From: Oncomelania hupensis
Taxonomy: Eukaryota; Mollusca; Gastropoda; Littorinimorpha; Pomatiopsidae
Length of the DNA: 64,000 nt
Reading direction: 5' to 3'
Assembly: GCA_036898135.1 (NCBI GenBank)
Contig: CM072525.1
Location: forward strand, 58,211,049 to 58,275,048
Position numbers and translations under genes: made by a program
Shown: positions 45,401 through 58,989 of the stretch, piece after piece
Position numbering within the stretch: the first letter of the stretch is position 1
Layout: each line of letters starts with the position of its first letter
The notes under the pieces: generated by a model
What the model saw: only the letters and a program-made list of their open reading frames with translations
Databases searched by the model: none
What the model was told of the DNA's origin: nothing

Positions 45401-45931
45401 TTTCGTTATATTCATACGATTTATACAGCATACAACCATTATAAAAATTCCACATGTTCAACATACATTTGTTCCGTTTTTTATCATGTATATACAATTT
45501 CCTCTTCACCTCTCTCTGTGGATTCTGGCTGACTGCCTCCGTTCATCATTTTATTATTTACAACAAAAATACGTTTTAACATGAAAACATTTCTAAATAT
45601 AACATCCTAACAATTAACATATTTTTATAAATGTTTAAAGACATACACTTTCACGTTATACATTCTCATTCACACATTTTTGCTACTAGCCCTCCCTAAA
45701 TAGTTTCTTCCCCCCCTTTCTCTCTTTGACGATCGCTAGAGACAAGGTTCCAGAGGTCGAATCTCACTTACCGACTTATGATAAGAGATTTCTCTTTGAC
45801 GACATCACATGGATCACGCCCGATGACGCTCCATAAATGAGTGACAGCTACCTAGCTCTCGATAACTCATTAACCTCCCGGGTGTCTTCACTTCGACCAC
45901 AATCCGGTTACCAGTATTAATGTCTCCTCTT
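42497..45931. other. Unassigned non-coding stretch
   Basis: No gene is recognised in 3.4 kb. The left boundary with satellite is sharp and starts TGTCAGGCC, which could be an LTR end. On the minus strand an AATAAATG sequence near 42668 and on the plus strand AATAAATAG near 44758 could be polyadenylation signals. There is an AT-rich region (42640-42900), a short ATC repeat (44402-44423) and a GC-richer part (43600-44600). A minus-strand Gln/Pro/His/Ser-rich frame at 43594-43881 looks like low complexity. The right end is lost in the assembly gap, so any second LTR cannot be seen. It may be part of an LTR element or a LINE 5' region. Confidence 0.5.
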
Positions 45932-46431
45932 NNNNNNNNNNNNNNNNNNNNNNNNNNNNNNNNNNNNNNNNNNNNNNNNNNNNNNNNNNNNNNNNNNNNN
46001 NNNNNNNNNNNNNNNNNNNNNNNNNNNNNNNNNNNNNNNNNNNNNNNNNNNNNNNNNNNNNNNNNNNNNNNNNNNNNNNNNNNNNNNNNNNNNNNNNNNN
46101 NNNNNNNNNNNNNNNNNNNNNNNNNNNNNNNNNNNNNNNNNNNNNNNNNNNNNNNNNNNNNNNNNNNNNNNNNNNNNNNNNNNNNNNNNNNNNNNNNNNN
46201 NNNNNNNNNNNNNNNNNNNNNNNNNNNNNNNNNNNNNNNNNNNNNNNNNNNNNNNNNNNNNNNNNNNNNNNNNNNNNNNNNNNNNNNNNNNNNNNNNNNN
46301 NNNNNNNNNNNNNNNNNNNNNNNNNNNNNNNNNNNNNNNNNNNNNNNNNNNNNNNNNNNNNNNNNNNNNNNNNNNNNNNNNNNNNNNNNNNNNNNNNNNN
46401 NNNNNNNNNNNNNNNNNNNNNNNNNNNNNNN
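45932..46431. other. Assembly gap of 500 N
   Basis: Exactly 500 undetermined bases, the kind of fixed-length placeholder used for gaps of unknown size. It cuts off the 5' part of the I-type LINE on its right. The two sides have different content, so order and distance across it are not secure. Confidence 0.98.
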
Positions 46432-49207
46432 ATCATATTGGTCCAATTACATAAATAACAATATCACTGACTATAAGGACACTACTAAACTCTGGAAAAA
46501 AGTGAAGAAAATTAAGTGCCGCGTGAACATGCCGGAGCAACCTTTAAAGGTGGACGGTGGCAAAACATCCAATAATCAGGAAAAAGCTGAAGTGTTAGCC
46601 TCTACTTTCGCTGCCGCAAGTCAGACAGCATCGTTGCCCGCCCACCTGCAGCACTTCAGGAAAGAACGCGAAAAGTCTTTTTCTGCTCCCCCGCCCGACA
46701 ACTCATCAGCACTTAACCATGCATTCTATATGACAGAATTGAAAAAAGCGATTGTACAAATTAAACAACCTAAAAAGTCCACAGGTATAGACCCGATATC
46801 GTATCAGATGATAAAACATTTCCCAGAAAATATTCTCAAAGTACTCCTAGATATTTACAACAAATGCTGGTTGGAGGGCGCGGTCCCGGCTCAGTGGAAA
46901 CACGCTACGGTCATTCCTCTCTTAAAACACGGTAAATCAAGAACCAGTCCCAATAGCTATCGGCCTATATCGCTCACACCTCATCTTGGAAAGCTTTATG
47001 AAAGAATTATAAAGAACAGACTAGAATTTCATCTAGAGAGGAATAAAGTCATTCCTGTATTTCAGGCAGGTTTCAGAAGGGGCAGGGGTTGCGCCGACCA
47101 CCTAGTCAAACTTTCCGCCCAAGTAAAGAAGGCCATAGCTAAAGGTAACCCTACACTAGCATGTTTCTTTGATATAAAATGTGCGTACGATTCTGTCTGG
47201 CTCGGAAGGCTGATGCAAAAGTTGTCCTGCATTGGCATCAACGGGCGCATGTACGAAGCGCTCCGGGCTCTGCTCTGGAACCGTACGATGCAAGTTAAGA
47301 TAGGCGTGGCACTCTCCAGCATCCACAAGCTGGACATGGGAGTGGCTCAAGGTAGCATAATTGCGCCGACATGTTTCTCCGTCATGTTGCATGACATAGT
47401 CAATGTAAAACTAACCCAAGCAAATTTAACACTATATGCTGACGATAATGCTCTATGGAGCACGACACAGCGCTTTAAGAAACTTAACACGACATACGCC
47501 TGTAGACTGACACGCCAACGATTTCAGGCAAATGTTGACAAAATCGTCCAGTATATGGTTGAAAATGGGTTTCAGTTCTCACCAGACAAAACGTCCTTTA
47601 TTATATTTAACGCAGGCAGAAAAAAAATACTGAAAGGTGATTTGTACGTGTTTGTTCAGGGTTGTAGAGTAAATCCCGTTAAAGATGATAAGTATCTGGG
47701 AGTAACTATGGATCAGAGTCTCACATGGAAAAAACACATTACCAACAACATTGATAAAACTAAGTCAGCCTGGAACCTGTTAAAGATTCTTCAGAGAACA
47801 CCAGGGTGTAATAATACAAAGTCTCTGCTCTATGTCGCAAAAGCAATACTGCGCTCCCGACTGATGTACGGTCAGGAAGCCTATTTTTCGGCAGCAAAGT
47901 CTTATTTACAAAGAATCGAAAGTAAAGAATGTAGCATCCTCAGGATGATTCTGGGCCTTGCCAGGCACACCCCCAGGGAGGTTGTGTATAGAGAGGCAGG
48001 CTGGCTCCCCTTAGGAGTTGAGAGAGAACTGAGGTGTGCGCAGTATCAAGTCAGGTCCCGTATCGTTGAAAATTCCACTCTCGCAGAATTAGAACTTAAC
48101 TTCGACGATGATGACCGTATTCATACAAGAATTAACAGGTATCCCACTATAGCTGCCAAAACATTATCATATGGGAAATACACAAACACGTTGATTAGTG
48201 AAGCAAATATTGATCTTTCCTCCGTTTCAAAACTTCCGCAGAGCATCATCCCCCCATGGTTGCTTTTAGTTCCGTCATGCTCCTATAGCTACTCAACTTA
48301 CAACAAGAAAGATAACCCGCTGCTTATCAGTAGTTTGGCGAGGGAGCGGCTGGCCACAGAGTTCAGTCAACATCTTCAGATATTTACCGACGGCTCTAAG
48401 CTCGACTCAGGTCAAGTAGGTTGCGCTATGTATATCCCCGACTTTAACGTCACAAAGAAATTTAGGCTAGATGATGATATTTCCATTTGTTCGGCAGAAC
48501 TATTCGCTATCAGTGCCGCGTTGTCATTTATCTCGGATCTTCCCCAGCAGCTACTCCGTGTGGTGATTGTAACGGACTCTAAGTCATCACTGCAAGCGCT
48601 GGAAAATCCCGGCAAAAACAGATTCGACCTCCTGTTGGAATGTCTCCATATGCATCACCAACTGGTGGTTAGGGGCACTCGGGTAGATTTCTTGTGGGTG
48701 CCCAGCCACACCAATATCCATGGTAACGCAATGGCTGATAGCGCGGCTAAACAGGCTGCTGCACTGCCCACGGTCACACACATAATCGGACAAACCAAAT
48801 CAGAACTATGTAAAAAACTTAAGAAAACCGCTATTGACAAATGGAAAGCAAAATACAACGAAATAGCAACATCGCGGCACTGGCCCGTTTGTCATGCTCT
48901 GGAATACTCGGCACCTGATTACTTAACAACAATGGAAACCGCGCTATTTCACCGACTTAAGACTGGCTACCTAAAGTTCCATGTAAACCCCGCTGCCTGT
49001 GTCTGTGGCCGGCCGCTCACGAGTCAACATCTCTATGATTGTCCGAGTGTCATTCCAACGTTTACAGACCTTCAATATCTAATGCATAAATATGAAATTG
49101 CCAGGCCCACTTCGGCGCTGCTCTCGCCCCATCCACAAGCAGGGTGGAGGATCATGAAAGCTCTAATCAGAAATTTATTTAGATCACCAGCGGGAAACTT
49201 TTTGTAA
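46432..49207 (+). CDS. LINE ORF2: reverse transcriptase and RNase H (partial)
   Basis: About 924 codons are open without a stop. After an RT-adjacent linker come KSTGIDPISYQMI, NSYRPISLTP, GFRRGRGCADHL, FFDIKCAYDSVW (first catalytic Asp), MGVAQGSII and the LYADDNALW box near 47440. The thumb (KYLGVTMD) follows. RNase H has Asp in FTDGSKL, Glu in SAELFAI, Asp in VTDSKSS, and the VPSHTNIHGNAMAD end. A final cysteine/histidine segment (CVCGRPLTSQHLYDC) is the usual C-terminal zinc-like motif. The protein nicks the target and copies element RNA into it. The intact frame suggests a young copy. Only the 5' part is missing, because of the gap. Confidence 0.92.
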
Positions 49208-50529
49208 TGAACGAGCGGATGGTGTGAATGTTTGCGTGTGGGTGGGAGGGGGCTGGTGGAGGGAGAGGAGGTGCGTGGATGTGTGCGAGGGTGGCTAGCT
49301 GAGATTCAGTTGCTGAGGCGGAGGATGTTGGTGTGATGCTGGCGCTGTTGTTGCCTCGCCCATGCCAGCCAGGTTTGGTGAGGCTCGGGCTTTTTTTTAT
49401 AATTTTATTTTATTTATTATTAATTTTTTTTTTGGTATTTTTTTTTCTCTGGCTGCTGCTTTCGGTGGTTGGGTTCGGGCGAGTGATCATGTTGTGATGA
49501 GTGGTCTACAGTGTACCGCGCTATTTGTGACAATAGTATGGGTGGTGGTGATGATGGTGATTATGGTTTAGATACAAAACGTTATGTTGAATGTTGATCT
49601 TAAATTGTTATTATCATTTTTAAATCAGGCATTTTAATCGTTAAAAAAATTCACCTTTAAAAAAATGTTTTTAGTGTTGTCCTTGATTTGGAGACATTAT
49701 TGTTATTATAGTTGTTATTGGTAAAATCTAATATGCTTATAGCATCCGTATCTAATTTAGTAGTATGTTACTTTTTACCCGGGTTATTTTATTCCTTTTT
49801 ATGGCTGTATCACTTGTATATATTATACGTTTGTTGTAACAATGTATTATGTTAATATTGATATGTGATACGGTAACATGTTTACTTTTTCTTCTTTTAA
49901 TCACTATGTACATAATCAAACGCAAGGCTGTGGTAAGTCTTAGTTACTCCACTTAGTACTCGACTCGCCCTGAGTGCTTGGAGTGTGTGTGTTTAGGCGT
50001 GTGTTCAGGAGTGGGAGTGCGCGCGAGTGTTTTGTTTTGGCTTTATTAAACAATGATTTGTGGAAAATGTATTAAACTGCAAATGTTATGTGTACAATCA
50101 AACACGTAAAGTGTGTATGTATTTTTGAGCTGTATGGTTTTATGAATAAGTATGCTATTTTTATATCTGAAAGCTACAGCGCTTATTAGTTAGGTATTAT
50201 TAAGGTTTTGCGTAGCGATATTTTGTTGCGTATGAAGTTATGTTGGGTTATTTGGCTTGTCTGTTTTTAAATAACAAAACAATTAGGCCGGAATTCTATA
50301 CATTTTAATAATTAGTAACTGTGTGTACATATTTTTAATTTTACAAAGAGCGATATAAAGCTGACACTCTGTACATGGCGTGAAAGATGAGTTGAATGCA
50401 GTTGTATGTGCATGTTATTGTGGTTGTATTGTTATTTTATAGTGATAATTGTGTTGTCATATTCTGCTTTTAGCCTTTAGTGTAAATAGGCGCAAGCCTC
50501 CTGCACTTTAAATGGAATAAAACGTTAAA
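49208..50529 (+). other. 3' region of the I-type LINE, no gene
   Basis: AT-rich sequence with poly(T) runs near 49390-49450 and a GT-rich start. It contains no recognisable gene. It ends AATAAAACGTTAAAC directly against satellite. There is no long poly(A) or simple-repeat tail. Confidence 0.7.
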
Positions 50530-53500
50530 CACTATATCCTCTATCTGAACTATGCCCACTATGTCCTCTATCTGAACTATGTCCACTATTTCCTCTATGT
50601 CCACTATATCCTCTATCTGCACTATGTCCACTATGTCCTCTATCTGAACTATGTCCACTATTTCCTCTATGTCCACTATTTCCTCTATCTGCACTATGTC
50701 CACTATGTCCTCTATCTGCACTATATCCACTATGTCCACTATCTTCACTATGTCCAATATGTCCTCTATCTGCACTATGTACTCTATCTGCACTATGTCC
50801 ACTATGTCCTCTATCTTCACCATGTCAGCTATGTCCTCTTTTTGCATTATGTCCACTATGTCCTCTATCTGCATTATGTCCACTATCTGCACTATGTCCA
50901 CTATGTCCTCTATCTGCACTATGTCCACTATGTCCACTATCTTCACTATGTCCAATATGTCCTGTATCTGCACTATGTACTCTATCTGCACTATGTCCAC
51001 TATGTCCTCTATCTTCACCATGTCAGCTATGTCCTCTTTTTGCATTATGTCCACTATGTCCTCTATCTGCATTATGTCCACTATGTCCACTATCTGCACT
51101 ATGTCCACTATATCCTCTATCTGCACTATGTCCACTATTTCCTCTATCTGCGCTATGTCCACTATGTCCTCTATCTGCACTATGTCAACTATGTCCTCTA
51201 TCTGCACTACGTCAGCTATTTCCATTACCTGCATAATGTCCACTATGTCCTCTATCTGCACTATTTCCAATATGTCCTATATCTGCAATATGTCCACTAT
51301 CTGTACTATTTCCACTATGTCCTATATCTGCACTATGTCCACTATTTCCTCTATCTGCACTATGTCCACTATGTCCACTATCTGCACTATGTCCAATATG
51401 TCCTCTATGTGCACCATGTCCACTATGTACTCTATCTGCAATATGTCCACTATCTGCACTATGTCCACTATGTCCTCTATCTGCACTATGTCCTCTATCT
51501 GCACTATGTCCACTATGTCCACTATCTGCACTATGTCCAGTGTCCTCTATCTAAACTATGTCCACTATGTCCACTATGTCCCCTATCTGCACTATGTCCA
51601 CTATGTCCTCTATCTGCACTATGTCAACTATGTCCTCTATCTGCACTACGTCAGCTATGTCCATTACCTGCATAATGTCCACTATGTCCTCTATCTGCAC
51701 TATTTCCAATATGTCCTATATCTGCAATATGTCTACTATCTGCACTATGCCCAATATGTCCTCTATCTGCACTATGTCCACAATGTCCTCTATCTGCACT
51801 ATGTCCACTATGTCCACTATCTGCACTATGTCCAGTGTCCTCTATCTAAACTATGTCCACTATGTCCACTATGTCCCCTATCTGCACTATGTCCACTATG
51901 TCCTCTATCTGCACTATGTCAACTATGTCCTCTATCTGCACTACGTCCACTATTTCCTCTATCTGCGCTATGTCCACTATGTCCTCTATCTGCACTATGT
52001 CAACTATGTCCTCTATCTGCACTACGTCAGCTATTTCCATTACCTGCATAATGTCCACTATGTCCTCTATCTGCACTATTTCCAATATGTCCTATATCTG
52101 CAATATGTCCACTATCTGTACTATTTCCACTATGTCCTATATCTGCACTATGTCCACTGTTTCCTCTATCTGCACTATGTCCACTATGTCCACTATCTGC
52201 ACTATGTCCAATATGTCCTCTATGTGCACCATGTCCACTATGTACTCTATCTGCAATATGTCCACTATCTGCACTATGTCCACTATGTCCTCTATCTGCA
52301 CTATGTCCACTATGTCCTCTATCTGCACTATGTCCACTATGTCCACTATCTGCACTATGTCCAGTGTCCTCTATCTAAACTATGTCCACTATGTCCACTA
52401 TGTCCCCTATCTGCACTATGTCCACTATGTCCTCTATCTGCACTATGTCAACTATGTCCTCTATCTGCACTACGTCAGCTATGTCCATTACCTGCATAAT
52501 GTCCACTATGTCCTCTATCTGCACTATTTCCAATATGTCCTATATCTGCAATATGTCTACTATCTGCACTATGCCCAATATGTCCTCTATCTGCACTATG
52601 TCCACAATGTCCTCTATCTGCACTATGTCCACTATGTCCACTATCTGCACTATGTCCAGTGTCCTCTATCTAAACTATGTCCACTATGTCCACTATGTCC
52701 CCTATCTGCACTATGTCCACTATGTCCTCTATCTCCACTATGTCAACTATGTCCTCTATCTGCACTACGTCAGCTATGTCCATTACCTGCATAATGTCCA
52801 CTATGTCCTCTATCTGCACTACGTCAGCTATGTCCATTACCTGCATAATGTCCACTATGTCCTCTATCTGCACTATTTCCAATATGTCCTATATCTGCAA
52901 TATGTCCACTATCTGCACTATGTCCACTATGTCCTCTATCTGCACTATGTCCACTATGTCCTCTATCTGCACTATGTCCACTATGTCCACTATCTGCACT
53001 ATGTCCAGTGTCCTCTATCTAAACTATGTCCACTATGTCCACTATGTCCCCTATCTGCACTATGTCCACTATGTCCTCTATCTGCACTATGTCAACTATG
53101 TCCTCTATCTGCACTACGTCAGCTATGTCCATTACCTGCATAATGTCCACTATGTCCTCTATCTGCACTATTTCCAATATGTCCTATATCTGCAATATGT
53201 CCACTATCTGCACTATGCCCAATATGTCCTCTATCTGCACTATGTCCACAATGTCCTCTATGTGCACTATGTCCACTATGTCCTCTATGTGCACTATGTC
53301 CACTATGTCCTCTATGTGCACTATGTCCACTATGTCCTCTATGTGCACTATGTCCACTATGTCCATTACCTGTATAATGTCCATTATGTCCTCTATCTGA
53401 TCTATGTCCAATATGTCCTCTATCTGCACTATGAACTCTATCTCCACTATGTCCACTATGTCCTCTATCTGCACTATCTCCACTATGTCCTCTATCTGCA

Positions 53501-55841
53501 CTATGTCCACTATGTCCTCTATTTGCACTATGTCCAATATGTCCTCTATCAGCACTATGTCCACTATCTGCACTATGTCCAATATGTCCACTCTCTGCAC
53601 AATGTCCACTATGTCCTATATTTGCACTATGTCCACTATTTGCACTATATCCACTATGTCCACTATCTGCACTATGTCCAATATGTCCTCTATCTGCACT
53701 ATGTACTCTATCAACACCGTGTCCACTATTTCCTCTGCACTATGTCGACTATTTCCTCTATCTGCACTATGTCCACTATGCCTTACAACTGCACTATGTC
53801 CACTATGTCCACTATCTGCACTATATCCACTATGTCCTCCATCTGCACTATGTCCACTATGTCCTCTATCTGCATTATGTCCACTATGTCCACTTTCTCT
53901 ATGATATGTCCAGTATGTCCTCTATCTGCACTATGTCCACTATCTGCATTATGTCCACTATGTCCACTATGTCCTCTATCTGCACTATGTCCACTATGTC
54001 CTCTATCTGCACTATATCCACTATCTGCACTATGTCCAATATGTCCTCTATCTGCACTATGTACTCTATCTGCACTATGTCCACTATGTCCACTATCTGC
54101 ACTATGTCCTCTATGTGCACTATGTCCACTATGTCTTCTATCTGCACTATGTCCACTATGTCCTCTATCTGCACTATGCCCACTATTTACACCGTGTCCA
54201 CTATGTCCTCTATCTGAACTATGTCCACTATTTCCTCTATGTCCACTATATCCTCTATCTGAACTGTGCCCACGATGTCCTCTATCTGAACTATGTCCAC
54301 TATTTCCTCTATGTCCACTATATCCTCTATCTGCACTATGTCCACTATGTCCTCTATCTGAACTATGTCCACTATTTCCTCTATGTCCACTATTTCCTCT
54401 ATCTGCACTATGTCCACTATGTCCTCTATCTGCACTATATCCACTATGTCCACTATCTGCACTATGTCCAATATGTCCTCTATCTGCACTATGTACTCTA
54501 TCTGCACTATGTCCACTATGTCCTCTATCTTCACCATGTCAGCTATGTCCTCTTTTTGCATTATGTCCACTATGTCCTCTATCTGCATTATGTCCACTAT
54601 GTCCACTATCTGCATTATGTCCACTATGTCCTCTATCTGCCTCATGTCCACTATGTCCACTATCTGCACTATGTCCAATATGTCCTCTATCTGCTCTATA
54701 TCCACTATATCCTCTATCTGCACTATGTCCACTATGTCCTCTATCTGCACTATGTCCACTATGTCCTCTATCTGCAATATGTCCACTATTTCCTCTATCT
54801 GCATTATGTCCACTATGTCCACTATCTGCACTATGTCCACTATGTCCTCTATGTGCACCATGTCCACTATGTACTCTATCTGCAATATGTCCACTATCTG
54901 CACTATGTCCACTATGTCCTCTTCTTCACTATGTCCTCTATCTGCACTATGTCCACTATGTCCACTATCTGCACTATGTCCAGTGTCCTCTATCTAAACT
55001 ATGTCCACTATGTCCCCTATGCGCTATGTCCACTATGTCCTCTATCTGCACTACGTCAGCTATGTCCATTACCTGCATAATGTCCACTATGTCCTCTATC
55101 TGCACTATTTCCAATATGTCCTATATCTGCAATATGTCCACTATCTGCACTATGCCCAATATGTCCTCTATCTGCACTATGTCCACTATGTCCTCTATCT
55201 CCATTATGTCCACTATGTCCACTATGTCCTCTATGTGCACTATGTCCATTACCTGTATAATGTCCATTATGTCCTCTATCTGATCTATGTCCAATATGTC
55301 CTCTATCTGCACTATGAACTCTATCTCCACTATGTCCACTATGTCCTCTATCTGCACTATCTCCACTATGTCCTCTATCTGCACTATGTCCACTATGTCC
55401 TCTATTTGCACTATGTCCAATATGTCCTCTATCTGCACTATGTCCACTATGTCCTCTATCTGCACTATGTCAACTATTTCCTCTATCTGCACTATGTCCA
55501 CTATGTCCTCCATCTGCACTATGTCCACTATGTCCACTATCTGCACTATGTCCACTATGTCCTCTATGTGCACTATGTCCACTATGTCTTCTATCTGCAC
55601 TATGTCCACTATGTCCTCTATCTGCACTATGCCCACTATCTACACCATGTCCACTATGTCCTCTATCTGAACTATGTCCACTATTTCCTCTATGTCCACT
55701 ATATCGTCTATCTGAACTATGCCCACTATGTTCTCTATCTGAACTATGTCCACTATTTCCTCTATGTCCACTATATCCTCTATCTGCACTATGTCCACTA
55801 TGTCCTCTATCTGAACTATGTCCACTATTTCCTCTATGTCC
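50530..55841 (+). repeat. 9-bp satellite array, block H
   Basis: The longest block, plus-oriented. The CCAGTG/TCTAAAC marker recurs near 51538, 51836, 52365, 52661, 53006 and 54980. The spacing 51538-52365 and 51836-52661 (827 and 825 bases) shows a tandem duplication of about 826 bases; 53006-54980 is a longer period near 1975 bases. It ends at the truncated left end of the second ORF1-only element. Confidence 0.97.
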
Positions 55842-58800
55842 ATCTTAACCGGATTCTTTATTCCTAATCTACGATTTATACATCAGTGGCTGGTTATATT
55901 GCTATAATTGTTGTGAGACTTCTATTTCGTCGATTCTCACTTATGACTTTGGATATTTTATTGTGTGCTGTGCTCTTCCATGGATATTCCTGTGGAGACT
56001 GTACTTTCTGCGTTTGTGTGATTTCTACGTGAATTACGTGCCTGCTCTGTGGAACACTATTCGTGGAATTCATTCTCAAAGTTGTGTGGCAGAACTTTTC
56101 CAGCTTAACCTGTACTGATGCTACAGTGTGTGTGGGCACACAACCTGTCGCCACTGACTGTATCTTGTGGGTAGCACACCATCTGTTGCTAGACGCCCCC
56201 AAGCGACACGCAAGTTTAATTTTATTCTTTTACATTTTTATATGTTTTAGGTCCTGAACTGGATTTTTAATATCCTTTGGCATTGTGCATTGTGGTTGGT
56301 CATCTCTCCCGTTTTGTTTTTTTGTTTTTTTTTTAACCTCATAATTCACATTTTTTATCCTTGGCTTGGTTTACTACCAATACCTCCCGGATGGAGGGTG
56401 TTTCGGATGTTAGTAAATCAAAATCTTACATGTCTCCTAAGCGCCGTTGTGCTGCTGACAGACCTAGGAAAGATTCGCCTGTTGTTAGGGCTAGAATTGA
56501 TGTGGCTGATAGTTTGATTGAAGAATCTGACCCGGTGGGCCATCGTTCAAATTCTCAAGCTGTCGGTGGCCTGGCTACCGAGGCTTTATCTGAGAAGTCT
56601 CTTTTTGATTGTAAGAGGACTTACGGTACTCTGTCGGATTCCTCTTCCTCCTCGGAGGGAACAGAGGAGGCCATGCTTGGCGTGGATAATCTTTCGCCAA
56701 TCTCCGCCTCTGAGGCTGGGGTTGCAGGTGACTTTGGTCCCACTTCCTCCTCTGAGCCTGTAATCCTAGAGCAGGTGGCCCCTATCGCGGAAAGTGATAA
56801 TGGTTGGACTAAGGTCGCCAATAAAGACAAAAACAGGCACAGAGGGCTACCTAGGCCACCTTTGGTCTTTTCGCATGGGTCTTGCCAGTACCCTATAGTG
56901 CTGAAGCAGACTGGTGACAACATTTCCTTGTCACTTAAGTCTCTTCAATGGAAATTAGCAGATTTGTTAAAAACATCTGTGGGACCCGTAGAACGGGTGC
57001 GGCTCTGGGGGACGGCTATTTGATAGCCTGTTCCTCCCAGTATCAGCAAAATAAACTACTCGCTCTGTCACAGCTGGGTCAGATTGCGGTTTCGTGTACG
57101 ATTCCTGTCCCCACTGTGGAGGGGGTTGTTTTGGGTGTGCCATCTTCGGTGGCCGATGAAGAAATTTTGGCCAAGTATGAGGGTGCAGTTAGCCCGGATG
57201 GCGTGGTTAGTGAATGCAAAGTACGTGGCTTCACTCGCCTGGCGAGATCGGATGGGCAAGCCTCTACTTCTGTTAAAGTTGTGATGGAGGCAGCCACGTT
57301 GCCCCGCACCCTGATGTTGAACCGGAGGGAATTTGCCGTTGTTCCCTTCGTGGCACCAGTGGTGCGCTGCTATAGGTGCCAAAAGTTCGGACATACCCGG
57401 AAACAGTGCAGACTGGGCTTGGTTTGCTCGTTTTGTGGCACCCCCCAGTCATGCGGTTGCTCATTGTACGGCCGTTCGGCGCCGTTGTCACAACTGTAAA
57501 GGTGAGCACTCGGCTGCCAATGTCAATTGCCCCGCACTCCGGGAGCGCTTACTTGCTAATCAGGTCAGGGCGGCCACTTACATGCCACGTTCCCGGGCTC
57601 TCTGCCTGGCCAGGCAACAAATAGACACCGATCTTGGTCGAAATCCCAACGAACCGGTGTGTGCCGCTGGAACTACCCCGGCGGCCCACGCGTGCACTTC
57701 CTCGACTCCGCGTGCTCCGGGTCCACCTCCCCCTCGCCTGGCGTCGGAGGGGGTGACCGAGCCGCTCTCTTGGGCCGATTGTGTCCGGGCGGGCGAAACG
57801 GACAAACAGGTCTCCCGGGGGGTTGTCTCTGAGGCTGCTACCCGGGATCCCTGGAAAGCTATCGATAGACTGGAAGGCCTGGTTGAAGGCCTAATGCGTT
57901 CAGTCGCAGGCTTGGTTGACGCTGTGCGCGGTCTTTCCGCTTGCATTCCGCCACCGGCGGTTCCTGCAGGTCCGTCCGTTGGAGTACCGGAACCGGTTTC
58001 CCCTGTTCCTCCCGATACCCGGTCCGTGGGGTCTGATAGCCTAGTCGATGAGATGTCGAGCTCGGAGAGTCGTTCTACCCAAGTCTCTCCCGGTAAAGCA
58101 AATGAAAGTGCGGCTAAATCCCGTAGTCATGAAGCTGCGGAATACATTAGTGAACTAACTCACTATGAGGTTTTCCGGCCTGCTTCCACAGGGTGAGGTT
58201 GACAAATTTTCAAGTGCTGTTAAGTTTGTTGTTGACAAAATCAGACTCGTAGAAGATGCAAATGCTCCGATACCTAGGGTTCGAAATGTGGCCGACTGGA
58301 AATCAAAACGACAACCTAGGCGCTAGTTCAGTTAATATTTGGGATCACACATTCTTGTACGTCCCCATTTGTACAAAGATAACCTGGATTTGTTTTTTTT
58401 TTTTTAATTTACAACATAATTTTAGCTATCTGGGATTTATGTCTCTTTTTTTGGATATTTGTAGCCGGTGTTGTTCGGATTTTTAAATTTTTATATTTCA
58501 TATTCTTAATCTGGTTTAGTCCCGCTGATTCAGTTTGTGAATCATTTTAACACTTCGAGGGAGGATGCTCCGCCCCATTTGCACACGCCATGTATAATTT
58601 TAACGCATGTTGCTGGAACTGTTCCAGCTTGTCCCCTTGTCGTAATTTCAATATCAGACCTGGTCTGATAGTCCAATTTTGTGTGGCTTTTGACAAACTA
58701 TAATTGGGACCCTGCCCTCGCAGCGCGGCGACCTTCACCACAAGCAAATCTCCTCTTCCTCTGGGCCTCACATCATCGGCAACCATCCTTGAACCCGTCA

Positions 58801-58989
58801 TCTTCTGCCAACTTGAAATTATTTAATTCTTCTGGACGTTGCAGCTGCGCTTTGCGCTCCCTCTACATTTGAGTTCAACTGACAAAATGACTTCTTATCT
58901 CATCATGATCTTTTATTACAACAAGATACTATATATACAAGTCCCCTATACGCATATGTGTCCGGGGACGTTAATCTACAATCGTAATC
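55842..58989 (+). mobile_element. ORF1-only LINE-like element, copy 2 (5'-trimmed)
   Basis: Corresponds to 13705-16860 with only scattered differences. It lacks the first ~52 bases of copy 1 and joins satellite of a different higher-order position on its left, while the right flank matches copy 1 exactly. It is therefore part of a duplicated segment whose left breakpoint lies inside the element, not a second retrotransposition. It also has ORF1 only. Confidence 0.88.
56391..58326 (+). pseudogene. LINE ORF1 protein, copy 2 (several frameshifts)
   Basis: Same gene as 14260-16201. It lacks the extra T that breaks copy 1 but has a base missing near 57003 (before GGGGGACGG), changes around the second zinc knuckle near 57445, and a short deletion near 58175 (TTCCGGCC in place of TTCCTAAGGGCCC). 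The first and third zinc knuckles are still recognisable. Because the two copies are broken at different places, both decayed after the duplication, from an open parent gene. Confidence 0.87.

Larger units (their letters stand above)
46432..50529 (+). mobile_element. I-type LINE (ORF2 and 3' region), 5' end in gap
   Basis: The element emerges from the gap inside ORF2, runs to a stop at 49207, and has a long ~1.3-kb 3' region ending AATAAAACGTTAAAC before the satellite. ORF2 carries an RNase H domain after reverse transcriptase, a hallmark of I-group LINEs. Endonuclease and any ORF1 would lie in or beyond the gap. The 3' region shares no obvious sequence with the ORF1-only element at 13653-16860, so I cannot join the two. 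Confidence 0.88.
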
